Source: Microbispora oryzae
GTDB taxonomy: Bacteria; Actinomycetota; Actinomycetes; Streptosporangiales; Streptosporangiaceae
Direction of reading: 5' to 3'
Assembly (NCBI RefSeq): GCF_017896165.1
Contig: NZ_JAFCNB010000014.1
Coordinates: forward strand, 62,001-126,000
DNA: 64,000 nucleotides
Part shown: in pieces, positions 26,645 to 34,160 of the stretch
Layout of the letters: each line of letters begins with the position of its first letter
Numbering within the stretch: position 1 is the stretch's first letter
Program-made: the position numbers and the translations under genes
The notes under the pieces: generated by a model
What the model was told of the DNA's origin: nothing
Database searches by the model: none
The model's input: only the letters and a program-made list of their open reading frames with translations

Positions 26645-27883
26645 ATGCCCGGTATCCCGTTGCAGGTGGTCATCGTCGGTGGAGGGCTCGGAGGCCTGTG
26701 CGCGGCCCAGGGCCTGCGTGCCGCCGGCATCGACGTCATCGTCTACGAGCGCGATCCGTCGCTGGACCACCGGCCGCAGGGGTACCGGATCCACCTCGAC
26801 TCCCGAGGGGCGGGCGCGCTGCGCGAGTGCGTGCCCGCCCGGCTGTACGAGCTGTTCACCGCCACCTCCGGGCAGCCGAGCAGGCGCGTCACCATCGTGG
26901 ACGAGCGGCTCCGGGAACTGCACGCCGTCGAGTTCGACGGCGTGACGGCGGACGGGGACCCGGCGTCGTTCAGTGCCTCGGTCGACCGTATGACGCTGCG
27001 CCGGATCCTGCTGGCCGGCCTGGAGGACGTGGTGCGTTTCGGTGCGGAGTTCACCCGCTACGAGCCCGAGGGCCGGCGGGTGCGCGCCTGGTTCGCCGAC
27101 GGTACGAGTGCGGGGTGCGACCTGCTCGTGGGCGCCGACGGCGCCGGCTCGCGGGTGCGCCGCCAGATGCTCCCGCACGCCCGGATCAAGGACATGGGCA
27201 CCCGGTGCGTCTACGGGAAGACGCCGCTGACCGACGCCGTCGCCGAGCTGCTGCCACCCCGGCTCGCCGAGGGGTTCATGTCCGTGCGGGCGGGCCGGCT
27301 GGGCCTGGCGCTCGGGCTCATGCGCCCGCGAGAGGACCCGGCACGGGCGGCGGCCCGGTTGTGGCCGGGTCTGGACCCACACTGGCGGGGCGACTACGTG
27401 ATGTGGTCCCTGGCCGTGCCCGCCGCCCTGCTGCCCGGCTCCGACGCCGAGCTGTCGTTCCACGGCGCCGGTCACCTGCACCGGTTCGTGGCCGAGCGCG
27501 TCACGGGCTGGCACCCGGCTCTGGTGCGGCTGATCGAGGCCGCCGACGTGGACCAGACCTCCTATGTCCCGATCAGGAGCTCGGTGCCCGTCGCGCCGTG
27601 GGAGCCGTCCGCCGTCACGGTGCTCGGCGACGCGATCCATGCGATGAGCCCCGCCCAGGGCTCCGGGGCGAACTGCGCGCTGCTGGACGCGGCGCTGCTC
27701 TGCCGGACGATCTCCGCGGCCATCGCCTCGGGTGGGCCCTTGACGGCCGCGATCGGTGAGTACGAGCGGCGGATGACCGAGTACGGCTTCGCCGCGGTTC
27801 GCGCTTCCGAGCAGGCGGCGTCGTCCTTCGGCGGAGGTCCGCTCGGCCGCATTCTCAAATGGGTCGGCCGGCTGTCACCCTAG
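26645..27883 (+). CDS. FAD-dependent monooxygenase (aromatic hydroxylase type)
   Basis: A 412-residue class A flavoprotein monooxygenase that should hydroxylate an organic substrate using NAD(P)H and O2. The Rossmann FAD motif is VVIVGGGLGGLCAAQGL at residues 8-24, followed by YERD. The DG motif is DLLVGADGAGSRVRRQ near residue 160, and the second FAD motif is VTVLGDAIHAMSPAQGSGANCALLDA near residue 326. The overall pattern resembles enzymes acting on polyketide or phenolic substrates, but there is no nearby biosynthetic partner. The ATG at 26645 is preceded by AGGAGCGTGC. The 197-base space to the methyltransferase is a divergent promoter region. Confidence 0.88.
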   Translation: MPGIPLQVVIVGGGLGGLCAAQGLRAAGIDVIVYERDPSLDHRPQGYRIHLDSRGAGALRECVPARLYELFTATSGQPSRRVTIVDERLRELHAVEFDGVTADGDPASFSASVDRMTLRRILLAGLEDVVRFGAEFTRYEPEGRRVRAWFADGTSAGCDLLVGADGAGSRVRRQMLPHARIKDMGTRCVYGKTPLTDAVAELLPPRLAEGFMSVRAGRLGLALGLMRPREDPARAAARLWPGLDPHWRGDYVMWSLAVPAALLPGSDAELSFHGAGHLHRFVAERVTGWHPALVRLIEAADVDQTSYVPIRSSVPVAPWEPSAVTVLGDAIHAMSPAQGSGANCALLDAALLCRTISAAIASGGPLTAAIGEYERRMTEYGFAAVRASEQAASSFGGGPLGRILKWVGRLSP

Positions 27884-27916
27884 CCATATCCAGGGGGAAT
27901 GCCAGGCCGCCCTCGG

Positions 27917-28753
27917 TCAGGCTCCGAGTGCTCCGGTGGCGAGCAGGCAGAGGAGGGCCGTCCCGAGGACGATCCGGTAGAGGACGAAGGCGTTGAGCGA
28001 GTGCCGGGCCACGAACTTCAACAGCCAGTCCACCATGACCCAGGCCACCACGAAGGAGACGAGCGTTCCCACCGCCAGCGGCAGAACGCCGACCCCGCCG
28101 CCGATCGTGTCCTTCAGTTCGTAGATCCCGGCGCCCGTCAGCGCGGGGATCGACAGGAAGAACGACAGTCTGGTCGCGGCGACCCTGTCCATGCCGCGGA
28201 GCAGTCCGGTGGAGATCGTCGCCCCGGAGCGGGAGAACCCGGGAAACAGCAGCGCGAGGATCTGCGAGGAACCCACGACCATCGCGTCCGTCAGTGACGT
28301 GTCGTCCTCGCCACGCTTCAGGGTGGCCGTCCGGTCCGCGACCCACATGATCGCGCTTCCCACGATCAGCGAGGCGGCCACCACCCACAGGGACGCGAGC
28401 GGGCCCTCGATGAGCGGCTTGGACAACAGTCCCGCCGCGGCGATGGGGATGGTGGCGTAGACGACCCACCAGGCGAACCGGTAATCGTGGCTTCGCCTCG
28501 CTTCCGGGTTGGTCAGGCCCCGGCACCAGGCGGTCGTGAAGCGGACGATGTCGCGGAAGAAGTAGACCAGGACGGCGGCGATGGCGCCGACCTGGATCAC
28601 CGCCGTGAAACCGACGATCGCGTGATCGCTCACCGGTATGCCCATCAGACCTTCGGCGATCTTCAGGTGGCCGGTGGAAGAGACCGGGAGGAATTCGGTC
28701 AGGCCTTCCACGATGCCGAGGATGACGGCCTGGCCGACGTCGATCGAGCTCAT
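27917..28753 (-). CDS. uppP: Undecaprenyl-diphosphatase (BacA family)
   Basis: Integral membrane enzyme of 278 residues that dephosphorylates undecaprenyl diphosphate, recycling the lipid carrier for cell-wall synthesis and giving bacitracin tolerance. Both family signatures are present: EGLTEFLPVSSTGHL near residue 16 (catalytic Glu-rich region) and PGFSRSGATIS near residue 170. Hydrophobic helices fill the rest, giving the expected multi-pass topology. ATG 28753 is preceded by AGGGA 8 bases upstream. Actinomycetes often have several uppP genes, so this may not be the only copy. It ends 34 bases from the monooxygenase stop (convergent). Confidence 0.95.
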   Translation of the reverse strand: MSSIDVGQAVILGIVEGLTEFLPVSSTGHLKIAEGLMGIPVSDHAIVGFTAVIQVGAIAAVLVYFFRDIVRFTTAWCRGLTNPEARRSHDYRFAWWVVYATIPIAAAGLLSKPLIEGPLASLWVVAASLIVGSAIMWVADRTATLKRGEDDTSLTDAMVVGSSQILALLFPGFSRSGATISTGLLRGMDRVAATRLSFFLSIPALTGAGIYELKDTIGGGVGVLPLAVGTLVSFVVAWVMVDWLLKFVARHSLNAFVLYRIVLGTALLCLLATGALGA

Positions 28754-28860
28754 GCATGCGTCCCTGTGGCGGAGGGTGCCAGTGGAGATCTTTCCGACCG
28801 GGCCCTCCCGAGGCTACTGCAGGCTTCCGTGGCCGTCAGCGACAACGCCCGGTGAGGCCG

Positions 28861-29856
28861 CTATACGGCGGCCACGGTGACGTACGCGATCGGGCCGCCG
28901 GACGTGGATTGCAGACGCCTGCCGAGAAGGTGGCCGGCCACTCGCAGGTCGTCGGCTGCGCCGATCGCGACCATGTTGGTGGCCGTGTCGAGGTCGCTGA
29001 TGTAGCCGGCGAGCCGCGCGTCGAAGCGATGACGCACAGGGCCGGTGGCGGTCTGTTTGGTGTCCCACGTGTCCAGACCCGTGAGCACGGCGACGACGAA
29101 TCCGCCGAGCGTCACCGGAAGAACGCCGGCCTGGGCGATCTTCTCCGGTGTCCCCACCCACCACCCTCGCAGCGCCTCCAGCAGGTCTTCGGGCGTCAGA
29201 TCGGCACGGAAGCCGATGAATCTGCGCTCGCCTTCTGGGTCGGGCTGTGCCACGTCGACGCGCAACACCGCCATCGTGGCATCACCCGTTGCCGGGTGTA
29301 GGTCGGGGAGCGCCACGGCCGGGCGAGTCCCGATGCGCTGCGCTACGTCCGCAGGGATGACCAGTTTGCTGCCATGGTGCCCGGCCGCAGGCAGCAGACC
29401 TGCGGAGACGATCTTCCGCAGCCCGGCGAACGAGACGTCGAAACGGCCGGCCGCCTGCCGCAGGGTGAGGAAGCTCATGTCTCGTACCGCCGCCTCTCCG
29501 GTAACTGCATCTCGACTCTCGAAAACGCCTCGCGTGCGTCTGTCGAGGGCTTGGACCCACTTGACCGCGACCGCGGCGACCTGGATGAGCTCGCCGCGCA
29601 GGCGGTCGGCGTCGTTCTCGGCGAACGCCTCGAGGACCTCTTCGTGCAGGATGTGCCGCCAGGTCAGCCGGCCTTCGGCCGCGGCGTCGGCCACGGCCTG
29701 CTTGGCCAGGTCCGCCTCGGACGCGTAGGTGGGACCGGTGCCGTCGGGGTGTTCCCGAAGGCCCCACATCGCATCCTGGGCGGCTCGTTCCGTGGCCACG
29801 TCGCTCAGCACTCGATCCAGCGACCCGGGAAGGCCGTAGTCACCTGGCTGCGTCAT
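28861..29856 (-). CDS. Protein with MazG-like N-terminus, HTH and unknown C-terminal domain
   Basis: A 331-residue protein with a mixed architecture. Residues 10-100 (VLSDVATERAAQDAMWG then HILHEEVLEAFAENDADRLRGELIQVAAVAVKWVQAL) resemble the all-alpha NTP pyrophosphatase/MazG fold, with the acidic EE...E pattern that binds metal, although a Gln stands where MazG enzymes often have Asp. Residues about 126-175 (LTLRQAAGRFDVSFAGLRKIVSAGLLPAAG) look like an excisionase/MerR-like helix-turn-helix. The remaining 150 residues are not recognised. Enzyme activity and DNA binding are both inferred. It follows the flavoprotein gene by 57 bases on the same strand and may be co-transcribed with it. Confidence 0.7.
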   Translation of the reverse strand: MTQPGDYGLPGSLDRVLSDVATERAAQDAMWGLREHPDGTGPTYASEADLAKQAVADAAAEGRLTWRHILHEEVLEAFAENDADRLRGELIQVAAVAVKWVQALDRRTRGVFESRDAVTGEAAVRDMSFLTLRQAAGRFDVSFAGLRKIVSAGLLPAAGHHGSKLVIPADVAQRIGTRPAVALPDLHPATGDATMAVLRVDVAQPDPEGERRFIGFRADLTPEDLLEALRGWWVGTPEKIAQAGVLPVTLGGFVVAVLTGLDTWDTKQTATGPVRHRFDARLAGYISDLDTATNMVAIGAADDLRVAGHLLGRRLQSTSGGPIAYVTVAAV

Positions 29857-29913
29857 CGTGTCGGGTGTCCTTCCTCCGGACGACGATCTGGATGTGCGCG
29901 CGGCGGAACCGCT

Positions 29914-30462
29914 TCAGGCGGATGCCGAGCGTATGGCCCGAAGCGCTTCATGGAGATCGTCCCAGGGGAAGGAAGCCGCTCCCGGTGGGCCTGAATCGGG
30001 TGCGGGGAGGCGGTCCCAGCGCAGGATCATCCGGACGCCCCATTCCTTGAGCCGGGCCACGCTGCCGGGGAAGGCGGGATGCTTCGACAGCGCGTGGTTG
30101 GGCCAGGGGGCGGCGACGATCGGCAGGCCGAGCCCGAGGGCTTCGTTCAGCAGGCCCAGTGCCAGAGTGTCGCTGATGCCCAGTGCCCACTTGTTCGTCG
30201 TGTTGAAGGTCGCCGGGACGACCGCCATGGCGTCCGCCGGGGGCAGCACGTCCGGCTCCTCAGGCCGTTTGTAGTCGTGCCGTACCGGATAGCCGGTGAG
30301 CCGGCTGAGCCGCTCGGCGTCGATGAATTTCGTTCCTGACGGCGTCGCGATGACACAGACCCTCCAGCCGTCCGCCTGGAGCCGCTCGACGAAGGCGGGA
30401 AGGTCGGCCGCCGGTCGGCCCCCGCACGCGATCACATACAGAACCGGCTCACCCTCTGCCAT
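29914..30462 (-). CDS. Flavoprotein of the HFCD/phosphopantothenoylcysteine decarboxylase-like family
   Basis: A 182-residue FMN-binding fold. The start YVIACGGRPAADLPAFVERLQADGWRVCVIATPSGTKFID and the segment MAVVPATFNTTNKWALGISDTLALGLLNEALG match the HFCD family (CoaC, EpiD and relatives), where PAsxNTxNK binds FMN and substrate. The motif here reads PATFNTTNK. It is too small and isolated to be the bifunctional CoaBC, and there is no lantibiotic precursor nearby, so its substrate is unknown. It is upstream of the MazG-like gene on the same strand. Confidence 0.83.
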   Translation of the reverse strand: MAEGEPVLYVIACGGRPAADLPAFVERLQADGWRVCVIATPSGTKFIDAERLSRLTGYPVRHDYKRPEEPDVLPPADAMAVVPATFNTTNKWALGISDTLALGLLNEALGLGLPIVAAPWPNHALSKHPAFPGSVARLKEWGVRMILRWDRLPAPDSGPPGAASFPWDDLHEALRAIRSASA

Positions 30463-30623
30463 ATCCCGCCGCTCTCCGTTCCTCTGCGATCACCATCGGC
30501 CGTTGTCCGCTGACCGACGGGCACGGTCACCGCGGTCGAGGCGAACACTACGTCCGCGAACACCGGCCCGTGGACGGATGGCGACGCGGCAGGGCTGGTG
30601 TCACGCGATAGAGGGCGGGGAAC

Positions 30624-30698
30624 TCAACTCCTGCGGTCGACTTCTGGATCGGCGGCGAGGGCGGCGATGACACGGCCGATGAAGTGAAACGTCGTCAT
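30624..30698 (-). CDS. Possible micro-ORF, 24 residues
   Basis: ATG 30698 is preceded by GGAGG at 8 bases and opens a 24-codon frame beginning MTTFHFIGRVIAALAADP and ending in a TGA at 30624. It lies in the 292-base gap downstream of the paralog pair and upstream of the flavoprotein gene, both read leftward. The ribosome-binding site is convincing but the peptide is not recognised; it could be a small protein, a leader peptide, or chance. The rest of this gap shows no gene. Confidence 0.3.
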   Translation of the reverse strand: MTTFHFIGRVIAALAADPEVDRRS

Positions 30699-30754
30699 GA
30701 CGGCGGCCTCCGGCGGTGCTCCGCCCGCGGTCTCGCTCGCGGGAGCGTCCCGAG

Positions 30755-32446
30755 TCAGGTGATGGCGTGCTTGTTGCCGGTGGATGTGCTGCTCGATGAA
30801 CGCGGGGTCTTGGGCTTGGTCTTCTTCACCGACTTGCTGGTCTTCTTCGGCTTCGCCGTCTTGGCGGCCGGGCTGCCGCCGCTCGAACCACCGCCGCCGC
30901 TGACGGTGGTATGCGGGGTGCCGGTGGCCTCGGTCGAGACGGGGGCGGTGACCGTGAGGCCGGAATATCTCTTTCGCGTGTCGGCTTCGATCACTCCGAC
31001 GTCCGGCGAGGTGACGCGCTGGCCGGTGAGCCGGCGGACGGTGTCCGCGTGATCGATCCCGGTCGGCTTGGGGCCCGTGCCCTTCGTCCACGCGTCGAAC
31101 GCGGCGAACTTTCTGGGGTTCTTCGCCTTGTACGGCCCGGCGTACTCCTGCTTCCACACGGCGATCAGGCTCTCCGCGTGTCCGTCCTGAACGGCGCCTC
31201 TGAGCCGGTCGCTGCGCGAGCCCGAGCCGGTGGGGGAGTAGAGGATGCTGTCGCGCTCAGGCACGGGGAGCTCCGAGGTCGTGGTCGCGTCCTCGTCGAC
31301 GACGGTGCGCATGTCCCTGCTGGCGAGCGCCTTCCGGATCAGGTCGTCGTGCATCGTCTCGCTCGTGGTCTCCAGCGTCTCCTTCGCCAGCGTGAAGCTG
31401 ACGCAGTCGAGGTCGCCCGCCTTCGCCGCCTGGTCGATGCCCTGCATGGTGTCGCGCTGGGAGGCGTTGCACATCTCGAACGTGACGTCGCGGAGGTACT
31501 TCCAGTAGCCGCCGCCCTGGGACAGCGGGATGGGGACGTCGTCGGTGTCCTCCAGCTGGGCGTGCTGGATGAGGTGCAGATCCGAGTTGTAGAAGGCGAG
31601 CGGCCCGCCGCTGTCGCGTTCCGCTGAGAGCTCAGGGAAGCCGGCGCCGTCGACGACCACGATGCCCACGGACTTGGGCACCCTGGCCAACCGGTCGAGC
31701 ACGTCCTCCTCCATGAGGCGGGCGGAGTCCGGGAGGCTGAGCTGGCCGGCGGCGAGCGTGCTCCAGTCGTCCGGCGCCTTGCTCGTCACAGTGTCGAGCA
31801 GGCCAGTGAAGATCGAGTTGTCGCGCATCTTCTGGAGCGCCTGGTAGAGGTAGTCGCTCCGCATCTCGTCGGGACTCTGCGCCTCGTAGGTCAGCAGAGC
31901 GATGTCCGGCCGGGTGGGGGGCGTGGGGGCCGAGCCGGCACGGCCCCTGCTCGTGGCCTGGACGGTGGGCTTGATGATGATCGGGTCGGCGCCGCCCATC
32001 GTCGCCGGAGCGCTGGCCGTCGTGGTGGGCGCGGGTGGCTTTGGTGTCGGGGGCCTCGGGGACGGGCCGGAACCGCTCGAAGGAGTGACGGTCGTGCCGC
32101 TCTTGGCTGGGAGCTTCTTGACCGTCGGAATCGTCGGAGGCTTGGCCGGAGGCTTGACGGGCCGTTTGGCCGCGGTGGGGGTCGTGGCAATCGGCTTGGT
32201 GGGCGGCTTGGCAGTGGGCGTGGTGGTCGACGACGACGGCAAGAGCCAGGTCATGCCCGCGAACGGGTTCCTCGGGTCCGGCGGCGCGGAGGGCGGCGGG
32301 GCCGGGGTGAGAGACGCCGGGGTGCGGGACGCCGAGGTGAGAGGCGTCGGGGGGGCGGGGTTCTGCCTGGGGCGCTTCACCGAGTCGCTGGTCGAGACCG
32401 ACCTGCCGCGCTTGTTGAACTCGTTCGTCTCGCCCTGGAGGGACAT
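30755..32446 (-). CDS. Unknown protein, paralog of the upstream gene, basic tail
   Basis: A 563-residue protein of no family I recognise. About 180 N-terminal residues are Pro/Thr/Lys-rich and probably disordered (with PPTKP- and PPAKP-type repeats). A folded core follows (about 182-480), beginning RPDIALLTYEAQSPDEM and including LARVPKSVGIVVVDGAGFPEL, YNSDLHLIQHAQLED and VTFEMCNASQRDTM. The end is Ser/Thr/Lys-rich with a run like KPKKTSKSVKKTKPK. The same core order occurs in the neighbouring gene (32454-33941), so the two are diverged duplicates. No signal peptide or membrane helix is evident. It starts 7 bases after the upstream paralog's stop. The neighbour on the other strand is a giant Tc-toxin-like gene; effector or partner roles are speculation. 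Confidence 0.75.
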   Translation of the reverse strand: MSLQGETNEFNKRGRSVSTSDSVKRPRQNPAPPTPLTSASRTPASLTPAPPPSAPPDPRNPFAGMTWLLPSSSTTTPTAKPPTKPIATTPTAAKRPVKPPAKPPTIPTVKKLPAKSGTTVTPSSGSGPSPRPPTPKPPAPTTTASAPATMGGADPIIIKPTVQATSRGRAGSAPTPPTRPDIALLTYEAQSPDEMRSDYLYQALQKMRDNSIFTGLLDTVTSKAPDDWSTLAAGQLSLPDSARLMEEDVLDRLARVPKSVGIVVVDGAGFPELSAERDSGGPLAFYNSDLHLIQHAQLEDTDDVPIPLSQGGGYWKYLRDVTFEMCNASQRDTMQGIDQAAKAGDLDCVSFTLAKETLETTSETMHDDLIRKALASRDMRTVVDEDATTTSELPVPERDSILYSPTGSGSRSDRLRGAVQDGHAESLIAVWKQEYAGPYKAKNPRKFAAFDAWTKGTGPKPTGIDHADTVRRLTGQRVTSPDVGVIEADTRKRYSGLTVTAPVSTEATGTPHTTVSGGGGSSGGSPAAKTAKPKKTSKSVKKTKPKTPRSSSSTSTGNKHAIT

Positions 32447-32453
32447 GGGCCGC

Positions 32454-33941
32454 CTACTTCTTCTGCTTCTTGACGAATGCCTTGCCGCGGGACGCGGCGT
32501 TCTTCTTGACCGGCTTCCGCTCCGGCTCAGCGGACGAGGCGCCGAAGTCGGTGTCGGTGGAGTTGGTGACGCCCGGGTTGAAGAGCAGCGGATGCTGGAA
32601 GGTCTGGTTGACGTGCTCCAGGATCAGCGACACCTCGGAGTCGTCCACCTCGATGCCGGTGTGCGCCAGGACGAGCGACCTGTGGTCGATCTCGGGCGCC
32701 TCGCCCCGCTCGTTGGTCCAGTCCTCGAACGCGGCGGCGAGCTTGGGGTTGACCTCCGCGTACTTCGCCCAGTAATGGTCCTTCCACGCGGTGACGTACT
32801 GCAGGGCGTGTCCCTTGTCCACGCTGTTCTTCAGCCGCGCCGCCCGCGACCCGCTCACCGAGGAGTAGAGCATCTTCCCGAGCGCGGGCGGTTTCAGCGT
32901 TTTCTTCGCGTTCGAGACGTCGTCGACCACGTTGAGGAAGCCGGTGTCCTTGAGCGCCAGCGTCACGAGCGTGTCATGGAGGTTCTCGCTGAGCACCTCC
33001 TGCGACTCCTTGGCCAGGCAGTAGCTGACGCAGTCGAGCAGGCCGTCGGCCGCGGCGGTCTCGATGGAGATCATTTTCTGCCGCTGTGAGGCGTTGCACA
33101 GCTCGAAGACGATGCCGTGCAGGTAGGCGAAGTAGTTGCCGCCCGACTGGAGGGGGGTGGGCGCGTTCGTGCTGTCGTTCTGGGCGTGGTCGATGAAGTG
33201 CAGCGTCGAGTTGTACCGCGCCTTGGACGAGCTCGCCGCGTAGTCCGCGGTGAGGCCGGGGAAGTCGGCGCCGTCGACCACCACGATGCCGACGCTCGCG
33301 GGCACCTTGGCGATCCGCGCCAGCACGTCCTCCTCCGCCGCGCGGTCGGGCTCGGGGAGGTTCTCCTGCTGGGCGACCAGGGCCTGCCAGTCGTCCGGCG
33401 CCTGGCCGGTCACGGTGGCGAGCAGCTCGGTGAAGATCGGACTGTCCCGGATCTTGACGAGGACCTGGTAGAGATAGTCGCCCGCGAGGTAGTCCGGGTC
33501 GACCGGGTCGAAGGTGACCAGCGCGATGTCCGGCCGGTCACCGGGGTTCTGCCGGCCGGCGGTGGGTGTGATGACGACCGGGTCGGGGACGGTCTCGGGC
33601 GTCATGTCGACGTCGGCCGTGGTCGTCGTCACCGGGGCCGGCGTGACGATGGCGTCCGCCGTCGTCACGCGCTTCTCGACCTTCGGCTTGCGCTTGGCGA
33701 GCGGTTTGTCCGGCACGTACCCGGTCTCGAGGATCACGTACTTGTCGGGTTCCCGGACGAGCGAGCCCGAGCGGGACCGTGTGCGCGGCCCGGACTGGTC
33801 GGCGCCGCTCGTCGTGTTGCCGGCGGGCGGGGTGTTGCCGATGGTCTTGGCGCGCTTGGTCCGATCGTTGTTCTGGGCGCCGGCGTCCCGGCCGCGCTTG
33901 CGCGGGGTGGACGGTGGGCTCCCCTCTGGAGCTTCGCTCAT
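32454..33941 (-). CDS. Unknown protein, first of a paralogous pair, divergent from Tc-like toxin gene
   Basis: A 495-residue protein sharing its core with the downstream gene. Residues 1-138 are charged and low-complexity (for example RKRGRDAGAQNNDRTKRAK). The core (from RPDIALVTFDPVDPDYL) keeps the blocks LYQVLVKIRDSPIFTELLATVT, KVPASVGIVVVDGADFPGL, YNSTLHFIDHAQND, YLHGIVFELCNASQRQKM and LAKESQEVLSENLHDTLV, each with a match in the paralog. The C-terminus is basic (RKPVKKNAASRGKAFVKKQKK, split by polar residues). Conserved His, Cys-Asn and Gln residues in these blocks could form an active site. I assign no function. The ATG at 33941 has GGGAGAGG upstream and the gene is 219 bases from the start of the toxin-like gene on the other strand. 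Confidence 0.78.
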   Translation of the reverse strand: MSEAPEGSPPSTPRKRGRDAGAQNNDRTKRAKTIGNTPPAGNTTSGADQSGPRTRSRSGSLVREPDKYVILETGYVPDKPLAKRKPKVEKRVTTADAIVTPAPVTTTTADVDMTPETVPDPVVITPTAGRQNPGDRPDIALVTFDPVDPDYLAGDYLYQVLVKIRDSPIFTELLATVTGQAPDDWQALVAQQENLPEPDRAAEEDVLARIAKVPASVGIVVVDGADFPGLTADYAASSSKARYNSTLHFIDHAQNDSTNAPTPLQSGGNYFAYLHGIVFELCNASQRQKMISIETAAADGLLDCVSYCLAKESQEVLSENLHDTLVTLALKDTGFLNVVDDVSNAKKTLKPPALGKMLYSSVSGSRAARLKNSVDKGHALQYVTAWKDHYWAKYAEVNPKLAAAFEDWTNERGEAPEIDHRSLVLAHTGIEVDDSEVSLILEHVNQTFQHPLLFNPGVTNSTDTDFGASSAEPERKPVKKNAASRGKAFVKKQKK

Positions 33942-33982
33942 GAGCCCGCCTCTCCCTGGCGTCGGCCGCGTTGGCTGCGCTA

Positions 33983-33999
33983 CGGGACGTTATGTCCCG
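33983..33999. promoter_or_regulatory. Inverted repeat in the divergent promoter of the toxin-like locus
   Basis: CGGGAC (33983-33988) and GTCCCG (33994-33999) are exact inverted arms around GTTAT, within the 219-base region between the paralog operon and the toxin-like gene. Downstream, near 34110-34138, GGCCGATTCGG occurs twice. One or both may be operators or promoter parts. The 5-base spacer differs from the 4-base spacer of the DosR-like boxes, so I do not group it with them. Confidence 0.4.
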
Positions 34000-34160
34000 C
34001 GCCGCCGCGTGGTCAACGACCAGTTTGGCGCGGTCCATTGAAGAGCTCCAAAGGTCGGAAGTTGTCACCTTCCCGCCACATAGCTCACATCCGCCCCGAT
34101 CGGAAATCATGGGGCGGCCGATTCGGGGGCCGATTCGGAAATCTGAGGGGACGTATCCGC

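Noticed and set aside
33983-33999. A DosR-like box at the toxin-like locus
   Set aside because: Arms GGGAC/GTCCC match but the spacer is 5 instead of 4 bases, and flanking bases differ. I list it as a separate inverted repeat.
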